From: Xenorhabdus eapokensis
Lineage (GTDB): Bacteria; Pseudomonadota; Gammaproteobacteria; Enterobacterales; Enterobacteriaceae
Direction of reading: 5' to 3'
NCBI RefSeq assembly: GCF_001908105.1
Contig: NZ_MKGQ01000010.1
Span: 17,566 to 81,565, forward strand
DNA length: 64,000 bases
Shown here: positions 29,830-40,852 of the stretch, one piece after another
How the letters are laid out: the number at the start of each line of letters is the position of its first letter
How positions within the stretch are numbered: position 1 is the first letter of the stretch
Notes under the pieces: model-generated
Told to the model about the DNA's origin: nothing
The model's database searches: none
What the model saw: only the letters and a program-made list of their open reading frames with translations
Program-made: the position numbers and the translations under genes

Positions 29830-31776
29830 ATGCGTCTTTTTATTGCAGAAAAACCCAGCCTAGCGAGAGCTATCGCAGATGTTTTACCGAAGCCCCATCG
29901 ACGTGGGGATGGGTTTATTGAATGCGGTAATAACCAGTTTGTGACTTGGTGTGTTGGTCATCTATTGGAACAGGCTGAACCCGATGCCTACGATAGTCGT
30001 TACGCGCGTTGGGTCTTGGCCGATTTACCGATCATTCCTGAAAAATGGCAGTTAAAGCCACGGACAGCCGTGGCCAAACAGCTCAATATAATTAAATCCC
30101 TGTTGGAAAGAGCGAACGAAATAGTTCATGCAGGTGACCCTGATCGTGAAGGTCAGTTGCTAGTGGATGAAGTGCTGGATTTTTTAGATCTGGATACGGA
30201 TAAAAAACATAATGTCCAGCGATGCCTAATCAATGACCTAAATCCCCAGGCGGTCGCAAAAGCGATCGAACGGCTAAGGAACAATCGGGAGTTTATTCCC
30301 TTGTGTGTTTCTGCGCTCGCCAGAGCCAGAGCGGACTGGCTTTATGGTATCAATATGACCCGTGCTTATACCTTATTGGGCAAAAATGCAGGTTATCAGG
30401 GAGTCTTATCGGTTGGGCGTGTCCAAACTCCTCTTTTAGGTTTGGTTGTACGCCGCGATGAGGAGATAGAAAATTTTGTGCCGAAAGACTTCTTTGAAGT
30501 CAAAGCACATGTTGTTACCCCCAATGAAGAGCGGTTTACGGCTTTATGGCAACCAAGTGAATCTTGCATTGATTTTCAGGATGAAGAAGGGAGAATTATC
30601 CATCGGCCGTTAGCTGAGCATGTTGTTGCGCGTATTACTGGACAACCCGCTTATGTCACTGCCTATCAGGATAAGCGTGAATCAGAAACAGCACCATTGC
30701 CTTTTTCCCTTTCATCTTTGCAGATTGAAGCGGCCAAGCGTTTTGGCTTAAGCGCTCAGGATGTACTTGATATTTGTCAGCGGCTTTATGAAACCCATAA
30801 ATTGATCACTTATCCACGCTCTGACTGCCGTTACCTGCCGGAAGAACATTTTGTTGGGCGTCATGCGGTTCTGAATGCCATTTCGGTTCATGCCGCCCAT
30901 TTGCTTCCGCAAGATGCTTTAGATATAGAGCAAAAAAACCGTTGTTGGGATGATAAGAAGGTTGATGCTCACCATGCCATTATTCCTACTGCACGTAGTA
31001 GCCAGATCCATTTAACCGAAAATGAAAGCCATATTTATAGCTTGATTGCCCGACAATACCTGATGCAATTTTTTCCTGATGCGGTATTTCGAAAATGTAC
31101 GATTGAACTTGATATCGCAGGTGGGAAATTTATCGCTAAGGCGCGTTTTCTGGCAGAAGCGGGTTGGCGGACTCTGCTTGGCAACAAGGAACGGGATGAA
31201 GAGAATGAAGGCACGCCATTACCTGTTGTTGCTAAAGGAGATAAGTTATTGTGTGAGAAAGGTGAGGTGGTGGAAAGGCAGACACAACCTCCGCGATCTT
31301 TTACTGATGCAACATTATTGTCTGCAATGACGGGTATAGCTCGATTTGTGCAGGATAAGGCGTTGAAAAAAGTGCTCCGTGCAACTGATGGCTTGGGTAC
31401 GGAAGCGACCAGAGCGGGGATCATTGAGCTGCTATTCAAACGGGATTTCCTGTACAAAAAAGGGCGCTATATTCACGCGACTCCGGCTGGCAGGGCTTTA
31501 ATTCATGTATTGCCGGATATGGCGGTATTGCCGGATATGACTGCACATTGGGAATCTTGTCTGACACAAATCAGCGAAAAGCAATTTCGTTATCAGGATT
31601 TTATGTTACCCCTTCAGGAAACATTGCAGCAACTGATCTGGCAGGCAAAACAGCACCGTAATTTGAAGGCTTTCAGAGACTTGCCTCCTGTTCCTGTTAA
31701 TAGCAAAAAAGGGGAAAGAAAGCAGGCAAAATCGAGTAAGAGCAGGGCAAAGAAAGACCAAGCGAATCAGGGATAA
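29830..31776 (+). CDS. topB: TopB, DNA topoisomerase III
   Basis: TopB is a type IA topoisomerase that decatenates replication and recombination intermediates. The 648-residue protein (E. coli 653) opens with [20 protein letters not shown], carries the Toprim acidic motif [15 protein letters not shown], and has the active-site tyrosine in [13 protein letters not shown] (about residue 328). The lysine-rich C-terminal tail ([13 protein letters not shown]) would bind DNA. The start at 29830 matches relatives; the frame opens 21 bases earlier. It begins 4 bases past the selD remnant stop, so it may depend on translation of that remnant or on an internal promoter. Confidence 0.96.
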   Translation: MRLFIAEKPSLARAIADVLPKPHRRGDGFIECGNNQFVTWCVGHLLEQAEPDAYDSRYARWVLADLPIIPEKWQLKPRTAVAKQLNIIKSLLERANEIVHAGDPDREGQLLVDEVLDFLDLDTDKKHNVQRCLINDLNPQAVAKAIERLRNNREFIPLCVSALARARADWLYGINMTRAYTLLGKNAGYQGVLSVGRVQTPLLGLVVRRDEEIENFVPKDFFEVKAHVVTPNEERFTALWQPSESCIDFQDEEGRIIHRPLAEHVVARITGQPAYVTAYQDKRESETAPLPFSLSSLQIEAAKRFGLSAQDVLDICQRLYETHKLITYPRSDCRYLPEEHFVGRHAVLNAISVHAAHLLPQDALDIEQKNRCWDDKKVDAHHAIIPTARSSQIHLTENESHIYSLIARQYLMQFFPDAVFRKCTIELDIAGGKFIAKARFLAEAGWRTLLGNKERDEENEGTPLPVVAKGDKLLCEKGEVVERQTQPPRSFTDATLLSAMTGIARFVQDKALKKVLRATDGLGTEATRAGIIELLFKRDFLYKKGRYIHATPAGRALIHVLPDMAVLPDMTAHWESCLTQISEKQFRYQDFMLPLQETLQQLIWQAKQHRNLKAFRDLPPVPVNSKKGERKQAKSSKSRAKKDQANQG

Positions 31777-31788
31777 TCCGTAGTGATG

Positions 31789-31820
31789 ACACAGCACCGT
31801 AATGGGTGGTGCTGTGTTTC
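31789..31820. terminator. Hairpin between topB and xthA
   Basis: A perfect ten-pair stem ACACAGCACC / GGTGCTGTGT with a nine-base loop separates the convergent genes topB and xthA. T tracts are short on both sides, so it is a plausible but not strong bidirectional terminator. Confidence 0.55.
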
Positions 31821-31831
31821 ATGAGCGCTGT

Positions 31832-32638
31832 TTATATTTTAAACTCTGTCCAAACAGGGGCATGATCGGATGGTTTTTCCATGCTGCGAATAGCGTAATC
31901 AATACCAGAAGAGATACACCTTTCTGCCAACGGATGGCTGGCAAGCAGCAAATCAATGCGCAGCCCACGATTATCATCAAAGCCTTTTGAACGGTAGTCG
32001 AACCAAGAAAATTGGTCATTAACTTCAGGATGTTGTGCCCGAAATGTATCGATGAATCCCCAATTTTTCAAGCGTGCCATCCACTCTCGCTCTTCTGGTA
32101 AGAAAGAACATTTTCCTGTTTTTAACCAGCGTTTCTGGTTGTTTTCTCCGATGCCAATATCGAAATCTGTTGGACTGATATTCATGTCTCCCATAATCAG
32201 AATGTGTGATTGCGGCGAATGGTGAGTTTCCAGATAAGACAGCAGATCCTGATAAAATTTTTCTTTTGCAGGAAATTTAATCGGATGATCACGGCTCTCT
32301 CCTTGAGGAAAATAGCCATTGATTACAGTTAATAAACCAAGAGGTGTCTCGATATCGGCCATAATAATGCGGCGCTGTGCATCATCACCATCATTAGGAA
32401 AGCCTTTACGGATATTCACGGGTTGTTGGCGAGTCAGCAGGGCGACACCATAGTGTGATTTTTGACCATGATAAAAGACGTGATAACCCAGCTTACCTAC
32501 TTCTTCTAGAGGAAACATTTCATCATGGACTTTTATTTCTTGTAATCCGATAACATCAGGTTGATGTTGTTCAACAATGGCAGAGAGTTGATGATGGCGT
32601 GCTCTTAACCCATTAATATTGAATGATATAAATTTCAT
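31832..32638 (-). CDS. xthA: XthA, exodeoxyribonuclease III
   Basis: XthA is the major AP endonuclease and 3'-5' exonuclease of base-excision repair. The 268-residue protein has [18 protein letters not shown], the metal-binding glutamate in [30 protein letters not shown] with the catalytic Asp/Asn pair, and the terminal SDHAPVW histidine. Length matches E. coli (268). Confidence 0.96.
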   Translation of the reverse strand: MKFISFNINGLRARHHQLSAIVEQHQPDVIGLQEIKVHDEMFPLEEVGKLGYHVFYHGQKSHYGVALLTRQQPVNIRKGFPNDGDDAQRRIIMADIETPLGLLTVINGYFPQGESRDHPIKFPAKEKFYQDLLSYLETHHSPQSHILIMGDMNISPTDFDIGIGENNQKRWLKTGKCSFLPEEREWMARLKNWGFIDTFRAQHPEVNDQFSWFDYRSKGFDDNRGLRIDLLLASHPLAERCISSGIDYAIRSMEKPSDHAPVWTEFKI

Positions 32639-33290
32639 GTTGTTATAATCACCTATAGAATATGCCTATTTTTAATATTAACAGATACAAATAAGTATGT
32701 AACCATATATTAAATAATAAATTTGACCTAACTACCTTGATAATTCGCTATTTTACTCATAAATGTAATGTTATACTGAATATAATGTTCTCATTACCTG
32801 GAATTTAAAGTGTCGAATCGATTTTTAAATAACAAAAAGACATCAAATCAATAAATAATAAATCAATGGATATATAATAATTCATTAATTGTTATATGTT
32901 ATATTTAATGGCCGATATTATATATTGTAGTGAGGGTTTTTATTCTTGAAATTTATTTTATGTTGTGTGTTACAAAAATTAATTAATGAAAAAGTAGAAG
33001 AGTTAATCAATCTCTGATAGAAATTTGAACTTGTAGGCCATGGTTATATTTATTAATGGCTTACAATCACGGTGGAATATTCATCATGATATAGATGGAT
33101 AATATAGTCCATCTAAACCGCATTATTGCATCAGGGACTGGCATTTTATATAAATGCCATTTGAAAAATATTTATTTTTATTGTACAAAATTATACCTTC
33201 ATAATATCAAGTTTGATTTAGCGGTTACCTGATGAGAAGGCCATTTCAAGGAAATTATTTTAGCCACAAGTTACATAGGAACGGTGAATT
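32639..33290. other. AT-rich intergenic region upstream of the LysR gene
   Basis: The 652 bases have no gene that I can support. The first 350 bases are almost pure A/T with many TATA-like words, typical of H-NS-silenced accessory DNA. A short frame near 33100-33170 repeats the word AATGCCA but shows no family features. Confidence 0.45.
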
Positions 33291-34154
33291 ATGTTTTTTT
33301 CTCGTAAATTAGAAGCATTCATGGCGGTGGTGGAAATGGGTTCTTTAAGCAAGGCGGCAAGAGTGATGAACCGTACGACTCCCCCAGTCGCTAAATCAAT
33401 TAAAGACTTTGAAGCGACGTTAGGAAAGCGCTTATTCAAAAGGGAGAAGTTTGGGATGATTCTGACCAAAGACGGAGTGGAGCTATATAATGACTTAAAA
33501 GAACTTTATTTGAAAGAGAAAGAAATTACAAAGAAACACATTAGCGGGAGTATTTGTAATGTTGTCAATATATACCATGATTGGGGTAAGAAAAAACATC
33601 TGATTTCGCTTTATAAAGCAGCGGACAGAAATAATGCTCAAGTTAATATATTACGCTTCAGTTATGATAACATTGATGAAATAGTCGACTATGAGGGCAA
33701 TACAATAATTTTAAGTTCAGAAAAAATACTTAGTGATCGATTTAGCCTGGTACGGAAAATTGATGGACCAAATTTGGGGATCTGCTGCCGTAAAGAGTTA
33801 TTAGATGAAGTAAATGGGGACTTTACTCAATTGCTGAAAAAGAGAACGTGGTTATGTGATCCAGTGCTCTATAAAGGTAATTTGATAAAGAATTTGGAAG
33901 AGGAAATGATAAAAAATGGAGAAAAAGTTAATATTAGACAGATGGATAATATAGAATGCTGTCTCAATTTTATTCAGTCAACCGATTATATTTTTATTAC
34001 AGATTCCCATTCCGGTGCATTGGAAGAGGGAGAAAGCCTTGGCTTCATTCCTATATCACGGCCTGATGCAGTTAATCAGTGTTATGTCTACAAATCAAAA
34101 TCTCATTCAAGCGTGTTAAATCGTTTTATCGACTCCGTCAGTGATATGGAGTAA
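33291..34154 (+). CDS. LysR-family transcriptional regulator, orphan
   Basis: The 287-residue protein has an N-terminal winged helix-turn-helix of LysR type (about 4-62: KLEAFMAVVEMGSLSKAARV, then LGKRLFKRE). The C-terminal effector domain is divergent and rich in Asn, Lys and Ile, and I cannot assign a ligand. AGGAACGGTGAATT precedes the ATG. There is no divergent target gene beside it: upstream is 650 bases of AT-rich DNA and downstream is tRNA-Tyr. Base use is poorer in G+C than in its neighbours xthA and purU, suggesting acquired DNA. The family call is secure; the function is unknown. Confidence 0.8.
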   Translation: MFFSRKLEAFMAVVEMGSLSKAARVMNRTTPPVAKSIKDFEATLGKRLFKREKFGMILTKDGVELYNDLKELYLKEKEITKKHISGSICNVVNIYHDWGKKKHLISLYKAADRNNAQVNILRFSYDNIDEIVDYEGNTIILSSEKILSDRFSLVRKIDGPNLGICCRKELLDEVNGDFTQLLKKRTWLCDPVLYKGNLIKNLEEEMIKNGEKVNIRQMDNIECCLNFIQSTDYIFITDSHSGALEEGESLGFIPISRPDAVNQCYVYKSKSHSSVLNRFIDSVSDME

Positions 34155-34356
34155 CTGACTGCATGAGCGGAGCGAACTATCAGATTTCTCAGCTCCGCTA
34201 TGGGTGTTTGCCTAAATGCATTAATTTTGAACATGTTGTTTTGGTCGTCAATCTAATGTGCTCTGTTGATTCGTTTTACTGCGACCTAGTTTTTTAACAG
34301 ATTTTTGATAGTGGTTATGTTTTTTGACTTTTATGTGATGAAAAATGAGATCTTGA

Positions 34357-34441
<85 letters not shown>

Positions 34442-34603
34442 AAGTTTTTGAATTGTATGCTGTCGTTAGCAGCGAACGGCATAATATCAGATAAACCGCC
34501 GCTGTAAAGTAGATAATTGAAAATAAAGTATCGTACGCTTACTTTTTCCCCAAACAGCTATAGGTACAATACTTTATTGTTTATCAAAAAATAATATTGT
34601 TTA

Positions 34604-35452
34604 TTAAAGAATAACGGTACGGTTACCATAAACAAAAACGCGTTGGGAAAATACCCAGTGTAATGCTTGGCTTAATACATTTTTTTCAACATCCCGTCCT
34701 GCCCGCATCATCTCCTCTGCTGTATAGGTATGATCCACATTTATCACATCTTGGGTGATAATCGGCCCTTCATCCAAATTGTCATTTACATAATGAGCTG
34801 TTGCGCCAATAATTTTCACGCCACGTTCATAAGCTTGATGATAGGGGCGAGCACCGATAAATGCGGGTAAGAATGAATGGTGAATGTTGATTATTTGATT
34901 TGGGTAATGCTGAACAAATGCCGGTGTTAAGACTCGCATATATTTGGCAAGCACGACATAATCCGGCTTATATTGATCAATCTGCCCCATTAATGCGTTG
35001 TCATGTTGTTCGCGGGTTAACCCCTCATGACTGATGTAATGGAATGGGATATCAAATTGTTCAACCAATTTTTGCAAAGTAGTATGGTTACCGATGACAG
35101 CAGCAATTTCGACATCCAATCCACCATAAACGCTTTTGACTAAAATATCGCCAATGCAATGCGCTTCTTTTGTCACCATGATAACGATACGACGCCGGCC
35201 TGCCGTATTTAACTCACGGTTTGAACCCGCAGGTAGGGCGTCATCCAAATCAGCCAGAAGAGTTTCATCATTAAAAATACCTTCCAGCTCGGTACGCATA
35301 AAAAATCGTCCAGTACGATGATCAACAAACTCATTGTTTTGAACAATGTTTAATTGATGTTTGTAACAAATGTTTGTGATTTTTGCGATCAATCCTTTGG
35401 AATCAGGACAAATCGTACGCAAGATTTTTTTTTGTATGTTTGCGTTTTGCAT
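34604..35452 (-). CDS. purU: PurU, formyltetrahydrofolate deformylase
   Basis: PurU hydrolyses 10-formyl-THF to formate and THF, balancing one-carbon pools and feeding PurT. The 282-residue protein has an N-terminal ACT domain (about 8-85, RTICPDSKGLIAKITNICYK) that senses Met/Gly. The formyltransferase-fold domain contains NIHHSFLPAF with the catalytic histidine and GATAHYVNDNLDEGPII. It lies between tRNA-Tyr and ychJ, as in E. coli. Confidence 0.95.
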   Translation of the reverse strand: MQNANIQKKILRTICPDSKGLIAKITNICYKHQLNIVQNNEFVDHRTGRFFMRTELEGIFNDETLLADLDDALPAGSNRELNTAGRRRIVIMVTKEAHCIGDILVKSVYGGLDVEIAAVIGNHTTLQKLVEQFDIPFHYISHEGLTREQHDNALMGQIDQYKPDYVVLAKYMRVLTPAFVQHYPNQIINIHHSFLPAFIGARPYHQAYERGVKIIGATAHYVNDNLDEGPIITQDVINVDHTYTAEEMMRAGRDVEKNVLSQALHWVFSQRVFVYGNRTVIL

Positions 35453-35519
35453 GAATTACAAGAACCTCAAATATTCTTCACTGGGTGTGAGTTGTTATGT
35501 TTGATATTTAGATACTGAT

Positions 35520-35981
35520 TTAACCACAGCATTTCTTATATTTTTTGCCTGAACTACAGGGGCAAGGGCTATTTCGGCCTATTTCAGGGCGAATACCATC
35601 TATATAAAACCAACGTTGCTCGATGCGCAAAAAACGTGAGCGCTCATGAATCAATTGCTTATCTTGCTTTCCTTGTTCAATAAAGCAAGCTGAAAATTCA
35701 ACATAAGCTTCGTTATTATGTTTCCCCTGATGAGTTTCGAGGATATTTAATCCCTGCCATTGTACACCCGTAAAACTTTGCTCTATTTCTGTTCGCCAAT
35801 TTTCAGCCTGGCAATCTGGGTGCCAAGTGGCGATAAGATAGTCTGCATTTTGGGTAACATAAGCACTATATCTGGAACGCATCAGGGATTCAGCATTTGG
35901 GGCGGGGTGATGGCTTTCAAGATAAGGGCTACAGCAAAGGCCGAAAGATGAGCCACTGCTGCAGGGGCACATTTTTGTCAA
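35520..35981 (-). CDS. ychJ: YchJ, SEC-C motif protein (UPF0225)
   Basis: This 153-residue protein carries two cysteine clusters, [13 protein letters not shown] at the N-terminus and the classic SEC-C zinc motif [13 protein letters not shown] at the very C-terminus, around an NTF2-like middle ([20 protein letters not shown]). It matches the YchJ family in length and order; its function is unknown. It is upstream of purU on the same strand, 67 bases away. Confidence 0.92.
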   Translation of the reverse strand: MTKMCPCSSGSSFGLCCSPYLESHHPAPNAESLMRSRYSAYVTQNADYLIATWHPDCQAENWRTEIEQSFTGVQWQGLNILETHQGKHNNEAYVEFSACFIEQGKQDKQLIHERSRFLRIEQRWFYIDGIRPEIGRNSPCPCSSGKKYKKCCG

Positions 35982-36261
35982 AATAACTCCAGTTATTTAA
36001 AGTGGTTGCTGTTAATAACACCGATTGATGATACTCGAAGATGGGCAAAGGTCGCAATGTTTGACAAGCCAACATCATCATTGAAATGTGATTAAAAGCT
36101 AGCGTACTGTATATCTGGTCGAATTAACTGGTGTATACTCAGGCGCGTTATTTTTTGCGAGTGCAATTTTCTTCACACATACAATTTTTTTGAGAGTTAA
36201 TGCTATTGTTTAAGCTGTAAAGGAGTTTTTCGGTGAAAACATAGCAGTAGGAGATGATGTA

Positions 36262-37179
36262 ATGTCAGTAATAAATAAAAAGGTCAAAAAAGCTGTTATA
36301 CCTGTTGCTGGTTTGGGAACCAGGATGTTACCAGCCACCAAAGCCATCCCGAAAGAAATGCTCCCCTTGGTGGATAAACCGCTTATTCAGTATGTGGTCA
36401 ATGAGTGTATCAAAGCAGGCATTACTGAAATCATTCTGGTCACACATTCATCCAAAAACTCAATAGAAAATCATTTTGATACTAGCTTTGAATTGGAAGC
36501 GATTCTGGAGAAAAGAGTTAAGCGCCAATTATTGGACGAGGTACAGTCTATCTGTCCAAATCATGTGACGATTATGCAAACCCGTCAGGGAATTGCAAAA
36601 GGATTGGGACATGCGGTGTTATGTGCCAAGCCACTTATTGGTGATGAACCGTTTGCTGTTATTCTGCCTGATGTTATTTTGGATGAGTACAGCACCGACC
36701 TGTCAAAATATAATTTGAGCGAAATGTTATCACGCTTCAACAGCCGTGGTGCAAGCCAAATCCTAGTTGAACCTGTACCTGTAGAAAGTGTTTCGGATTA
36801 TGGCATTGTTGATTGTCTGGGTGAAACTTTGCAGCCTGGGGATAGCAAACCTATTGCCCGTGTTGTTGAAAAACCCAAACCAGAAGAAGCACCATCGAAT
36901 CTTTCTATTGTTGGTCGTTATGTATTATCCGAAAAAATCTGGCCATTATTGGCTAAAACTGCGCCAGGGGCAGGGGATGAAATACAACTGACCGATGCGA
37001 TTGCCATGCTGATGGAAAAAGAGTCCGTTGAGGCTTATCACTTGCAAGGCCGTAGTCATGATTGTGGTAATAAATTGGGTTATATGCAGGCATTTGTTGA
37101 ATATGGCATGAAACATAAAGAATTGGGCAAGCCATTCACGGATTGGATCATGACCTTGCAAAATCAGATTGAAAAATAA
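36262..37179 (+). CDS. galU: GalU, UTP-glucose-1-phosphate uridylyltransferase
   Basis: GalU makes UDP-glucose from UTP and glucose 1-phosphate for LPS, capsule and osmoregulated glucans. The 305-residue protein has the nucleotide site [20 protein letters not shown] with [21 protein letters not shown] and [30 protein letters not shown] precedes the ATG. It heads a cluster with ugd and a UDP-glucuronate epimerase, which together would convert glucose 1-phosphate to UDP-galacturonate. Confidence 0.96.
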   Translation: MSVINKKVKKAVIPVAGLGTRMLPATKAIPKEMLPLVDKPLIQYVVNECIKAGITEIILVTHSSKNSIENHFDTSFELEAILEKRVKRQLLDEVQSICPNHVTIMQTRQGIAKGLGHAVLCAKPLIGDEPFAVILPDVILDEYSTDLSKYNLSEMLSRFNSRGASQILVEPVPVESVSDYGIVDCLGETLQPGDSKPIARVVEKPKPEEAPSNLSIVGRYVLSEKIWPLLAKTAPGAGDEIQLTDAIAMLMEKESVEAYHLQGRSHDCGNKLGYMQAFVEYGMKHKELGKPFTDWIMTLQNQIEK

Positions 37180-37203
37180 TCTACTAGTACTTTAAGGTGT
37201 GAT

Positions 37204-38547
37204 ATGAAAGTTACTGTATTTGGTATTGGCTACGTAGGCTTAGTACAAGCAACCGTATTTGCTGAAGTGGGGCATGATGTACTTTGTGTCGATGTTGATG
37301 CAAAAAAAGTTGAGAACCTGAAAAATGGTCAGATTCCTATTTTTGAGCCGGGCTTGACGTCATTGGTAAAGAAAAATCATGCTGAAGGACGGCTGAATTT
37401 TACAACGGATGCCAAAGCCGGTATTGCTCATGGCAAATTACAGTTTATTGCAGTAGGCACACCTCCTGATGAAGATGGTTCTGCTGATCTTAAGTATGTT
37501 ACTGCGGTAGCCAGAACTATTGCGGAAAATATGGATGGTTACAAAGTTGTTGTTGACAAATCAACTGTACCAGTAGGTACGGCTGATAAAGTCAGGGCAG
37601 TGATGCAGGCTACATTGGCAGAGCGTAATCTGGAACTTCCATTTGATGTCGTTTCCAATCCTGAGTTTTTGAAAGAAGGTGCCGCTGTTGCTGATTGCAT
37701 GCGACCTGAACGCATTATTATTGGCTGTGATAACGATGATGTGGTTGATGTTATGCGTGAGCTGTATGAGCCGTTTAATCGTAATCATGATCGTATGATC
37801 GTCATGGATATCCGCAGTGCTGAGTTGACCAAATATGCAGCTAACTGTATGTTGGCGACAAAAATCAGTTTCATGAATGAAATTGCTAACTTGGCTGAAA
37901 TGCTGGGCGCTGACATTGAAAATGTGCGCCAGGGAATTGGTTCCGACTCACGCATCGGATACCACTTTATTTACCCTGGATGTGGATATGGCGGTTCATG
38001 TTTCCCTAAAGATGTTCAGGCGCTGATCCGAACTTCTGAACAAATTGGGTATACACCCAAAATTCTTCAGGCAGTGGAACAAGTTAACGAAAAACAAAAA
38101 AGTAAATTGCCTGCGTTTGTCAGACAGCATTTTGGTGATGATTTATCGGGCAAGACGTTTGCTATTTGGGGGTTGTCATTTAAACCTAATACAGATGACA
38201 TGCGTGAGGCATCGAGCCGTGTCCTGATAGAAACGTTATGGCAATATGGCGCTAAAGTTCAGGCGTATGATCCTGAGGCTATGCAGGAAGCCCAGCGTAT
38301 TTATGGCCAGCGTGATGATCTCTCTTTAATGGGCACAAAAGAAGCGGCATTAAAAGGTGCTGATGCTTTGATTATCTGTACAGAATGGCAAAACTTCAGA
38401 GCACCTGATTTTGATGTGATTAAAGATTCATTAAAAACCCCTGTGATTTTTGATGGACGCAATCTTTATGATCCTGAACGCCTGCAATCGCGTGGTTTTA
38501 CTTATTACGGTATTGGCCGCGGAGCCTCAATCAAACCCGTCATTTGA
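37204..38547 (+). CDS. ugd: Ugd, UDP-glucose 6-dehydrogenase
   Basis: Ugd oxidises UDP-glucose to UDP-glucuronate with two NAD. The 447-residue protein has the NAD site [48 protein letters not shown] and the catalytic cysteine in [13 protein letters not shown]. It starts 24 bases after galU with AAGGTGTGAT as ribosome binding site and is followed 8 bases later by the epimerase. The product feeds Ara4N lipid A modification and uronic-acid polysaccharides. Confidence 0.96.
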   Translation: MKVTVFGIGYVGLVQATVFAEVGHDVLCVDVDAKKVENLKNGQIPIFEPGLTSLVKKNHAEGRLNFTTDAKAGIAHGKLQFIAVGTPPDEDGSADLKYVTAVARTIAENMDGYKVVVDKSTVPVGTADKVRAVMQATLAERNLELPFDVVSNPEFLKEGAAVADCMRPERIIIGCDNDDVVDVMRELYEPFNRNHDRMIVMDIRSAELTKYAANCMLATKISFMNEIANLAEMLGADIENVRQGIGSDSRIGYHFIYPGCGYGGSCFPKDVQALIRTSEQIGYTPKILQAVEQVNEKQKSKLPAFVRQHFGDDLSGKTFAIWGLSFKPNTDDMREASSRVLIETLWQYGAKVQAYDPEAMQEAQRIYGQRDDLSLMGTKEAALKGADALIICTEWQNFRAPDFDVIKDSLKTPVIFDGRNLYDPERLQSRGFTYYGIGRGASIKPVI

Positions 38548-38555
38548 GTTAATTT

Positions 38556-39566
38556 ATGAAATTTTTAGTTACAGGTTCTGCTGGTTTTATCGGTTTCCAT
38601 GTTAGTCAGCGGTTATTAAATATGGGATATGAGGTTGTTGGTATTGATAACCTCAACGATTATTATGATGTTAATTTGAAACAGGCGAGATTAAATTTAT
38701 TACTCCCTTATTCAAATTTTAAATTTGAAAAATTAGACCTGGCTGACAGAGTCGCAATACCCGAATTGTTCGCAAAACATCAATTCCAGCGAGTGATCCA
38801 TTTAGGCGCTCAACCGGGTGTGCGTTATTCAATACAAAACCCTATGGCATATATAGATGCCAATATCATCGGTCATATTAATATACTTGAAGGTTGCCGC
38901 CATCATTCTGTAGAGCATCTATTATATGCATCTTCCAGTTCAGTATATGGCTTAAATAAAAAGCAACCGTTTTCTACTGATGACTCAGTTGATCATCCGG
39001 TTTCTTTATATGCAGCAACGAAAAAAGCTGATGAGTTAATGTCTCACAGTTATTCACATCTTTATCAACTTCCCACTACAGGATTAAGGTTTTTTACCGT
39101 ATATGGACCGTGGGGGCGTCCTGATATGGCTTTATTTAAATTCACTAAAGCCATGTTAGAAGGTAAGCCGATTGATGTTTATAATCATGGCAATATGGTG
39201 AGAGATTTCACATATATTGATGACATTGTTGAATCTATAATCAGGTTGCAGGGTATCATTCCTACCTTCAATAAAGACTGGTCAGTTGAAGATGGGAAAA
39301 TATCTGCCAGCTCTGCGCCATATCGAGTTTACAATATTGGTAATGGCCAACCGACAAAACTGGGTGATTTTATTGAAGCCATTGAAACCTCATTAGGGAT
39401 TGAGGCGAAGAGAAACTTTATGGAAATTCAAGATGGCGATGTATTGTCAACGTGTGCAGACTCAAGCGCGCTTTACAATAAGATTGGTTTTTCACCTAAC
39501 ACTCCGGTAAAGGAAGGCGTGAAACGATTTACTGATTGGTATTTAGACTTTTATCAAAAATTATGA
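38556..39566 (+). CDS. UDP-glucuronate 4-epimerase family protein (SDR)
   Basis: This extended short-chain dehydrogenase of 336 residues has the NAD motif VTGSAGFIGFHVSQRL and the catalytic Tyr-xxx-Lys in SLYAATKKA. GIDNLNDYYDVNLKQARL, RFFTVYGPWGRPDMALFKF and GVRYSIQNP are typical of UDP-GlcA 4-epimerases (WcaG/LpsL/Cap1J group). The gene directly follows ugd, whose product is its expected substrate, giving UDP-galacturonate for LPS core or O-antigen. A strong terminator follows. A UDP-galactose or dehydratase role is less likely because of the operon context. Confidence 0.88.
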   Translation: MKFLVTGSAGFIGFHVSQRLLNMGYEVVGIDNLNDYYDVNLKQARLNLLLPYSNFKFEKLDLADRVAIPELFAKHQFQRVIHLGAQPGVRYSIQNPMAYIDANIIGHINILEGCRHHSVEHLLYASSSSVYGLNKKQPFSTDDSVDHPVSLYAATKKADELMSHSYSHLYQLPTTGLRFFTVYGPWGRPDMALFKFTKAMLEGKPIDVYNHGNMVRDFTYIDDIVESIIRLQGIIPTFNKDWSVEDGKISASSAPYRVYNIGNGQPTKLGDFIEAIETSLGIEAKRNFMEIQDGDVLSTCADSSALYNKIGFSPNTPVKEGVKRFTDWYLDFYQKL

Positions 39567-39579
39567 CAGTAGAAATAGG

Positions 39580-39606
39580 AAAAGGAGCGATTAGCTCCTT
39601 TTTTAT
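39580..39606 (+). terminator. Terminator of the galU-ugd-epimerase cluster
   Basis: A perfect nine-pair stem AAAAGGAGC / GCTCCTTTT with a five-base loop is followed by TTATAA, 13 bases past the epimerase stop. Confidence 0.88.
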
Positions 39607-39753
39607 AACGTTATGTTAATAAAAAACTAAATTAGTGTTAAGTTGTTTTTTATCACATTGAGAATATGAAAGCGACTTGGCTATTAATATAACTCTCTGT
39701 GTTTCTACATCAGCCCGTAATTAACCTGGTTAGTTTTATATTAAGCATAAAAC

Positions 39754-39779
39754 AAAAATACCCGTGAGAGGGTATTTTT
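39754..39779 (-). terminator. hns terminator
   Basis: A ten-pair stem AAAAATACCC / GGGTATTTTT with a six-base loop sits 25 bases past the hns stop. Its A/T-rich base gives a T tract in both directions. Confidence 0.85.
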
Positions 39780-39804
39780 GTTATCAAGTTTACAAAGCAA
39801 CTGA

Positions 39805-40206
39805 TTAGATAAGGAAATCTTCCAGTGTTTTGCCATCTTCTTCAATTGCTTTTTTGATTACGGCTGGTGTACGGCCTTGGCCAGTCCAGGTTTTAATTTC
39901 ACCGTCATCAACGTATGAATATTTTGCTGGGCGAGCAGCACGTTTAGATTTACCTGTAGATTTACCACTTAAAGCATCTACTAAATCGCTTAATTCAATG
40001 CCGTCTTTTTCCAACATTTCACGGTATTCTTGAAGTTTACGTGTACGCTCTTCTAATTGTACACGAACCTGGTTTTCTTCATCACGACGTTCTTCAACAA
40101 CAGTCGTAAGTTTTTCCAACATTTCTTCTAAAGTAGTTAGTTCACATTCTCTTGCTTGTGCGCGCAAGGTACGGATGTTATTTAAGGATTTTAAATTCTC
40201 GCTCAT
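39805..40206 (-). CDS. hns: H-NS, nucleoid-structuring protein
   Basis: H-NS silences AT-rich DNA. The 133-residue protein has the N-terminal dimerisation coiled coil ([20 protein letters not shown]), a linker with KRAARPAKY and the C-terminal DNA-binding domain with the hook motif [18 protein letters not shown]. Its order relative to tdk and adhE is that of E. coli. It probably controls the AT-rich islands in this window, an inference. Confidence 0.95.
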   Translation of the reverse strand: MSENLKSLNNIRTLRAQARECELTTLEEMLEKLTTVVEERRDEENQVRVQLEERTRKLQEYREMLEKDGIELSDLVDALSGKSTGKSKRAARPAKYSYVDDGEIKTWTGQGRTPAVIKKAIEEDGKTLEDFLI

Positions 40207-40852
40207 TGTCCTGGTCTCAAATTATAATGATGATAGCTGATGTAGAGATAATAATAGAATGCTATTTTATTTTCTGCAATAGTGAATTTACTTTCTCAGG
40301 CTAAAATATGGCATTTTAAAATGCAATTTTTGAAGTAATCGATATATTGCGTTTTAATCCTGCTATTGGATTTACCATTTTTCAATAAGAAAGAAGGGGA
40401 TTACTGTAAAGTTTAGTAAGGGATAAAACATAGGGTAAAAAACTAATTTATAGTCGATCCGTAAGAAACATTAACTGTTTTGCTGGAAATAAGTTGAGAG
40501 TAAGTGTGAGATGAAAGTTTTTTATGGGTAATCCATTAGTTATGATCATAGTGGGTTAATTGAACAAAAGTAAACCACTATGATTATTAATATTCAAAGG
40601 ATGAGGGTAAAAATAACTATTTTCTTTTTATGTTAATTTTGTTCATTTGGCATGCAGAACGTACTTGTGGTGCTGATTTTATATGCGCAAATGTGATGAT
40701 TATCATGAAAATAATTTTCTCTTATTTATTTTAATTTGTTTCTGTTACCTCGCATTTGGCAATAACAAGGATAATCTCAACCAGAGTTTATGGTAAACTG
40801 CTGCTGTTATATCGCCTGATTAAATTTGACAAGAAAGAGGACGTACAGGCCA
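40207..40852. other. Divergent hns/tdk control region
   Basis: The 646 bases are AT-rich and hold no supported gene. The hns promoter, often autoregulated through curved DNA, lies on the left; tdk's leader is on the right. E. coli has a gap of similar size here. Confidence 0.5.

Noticed and set aside
34442..34600. Search for a second tandem tRNA-Tyr, as in E. coli tyrTV
   Set aside because: No second acceptor or anticodon arm is present around the single tRNA.
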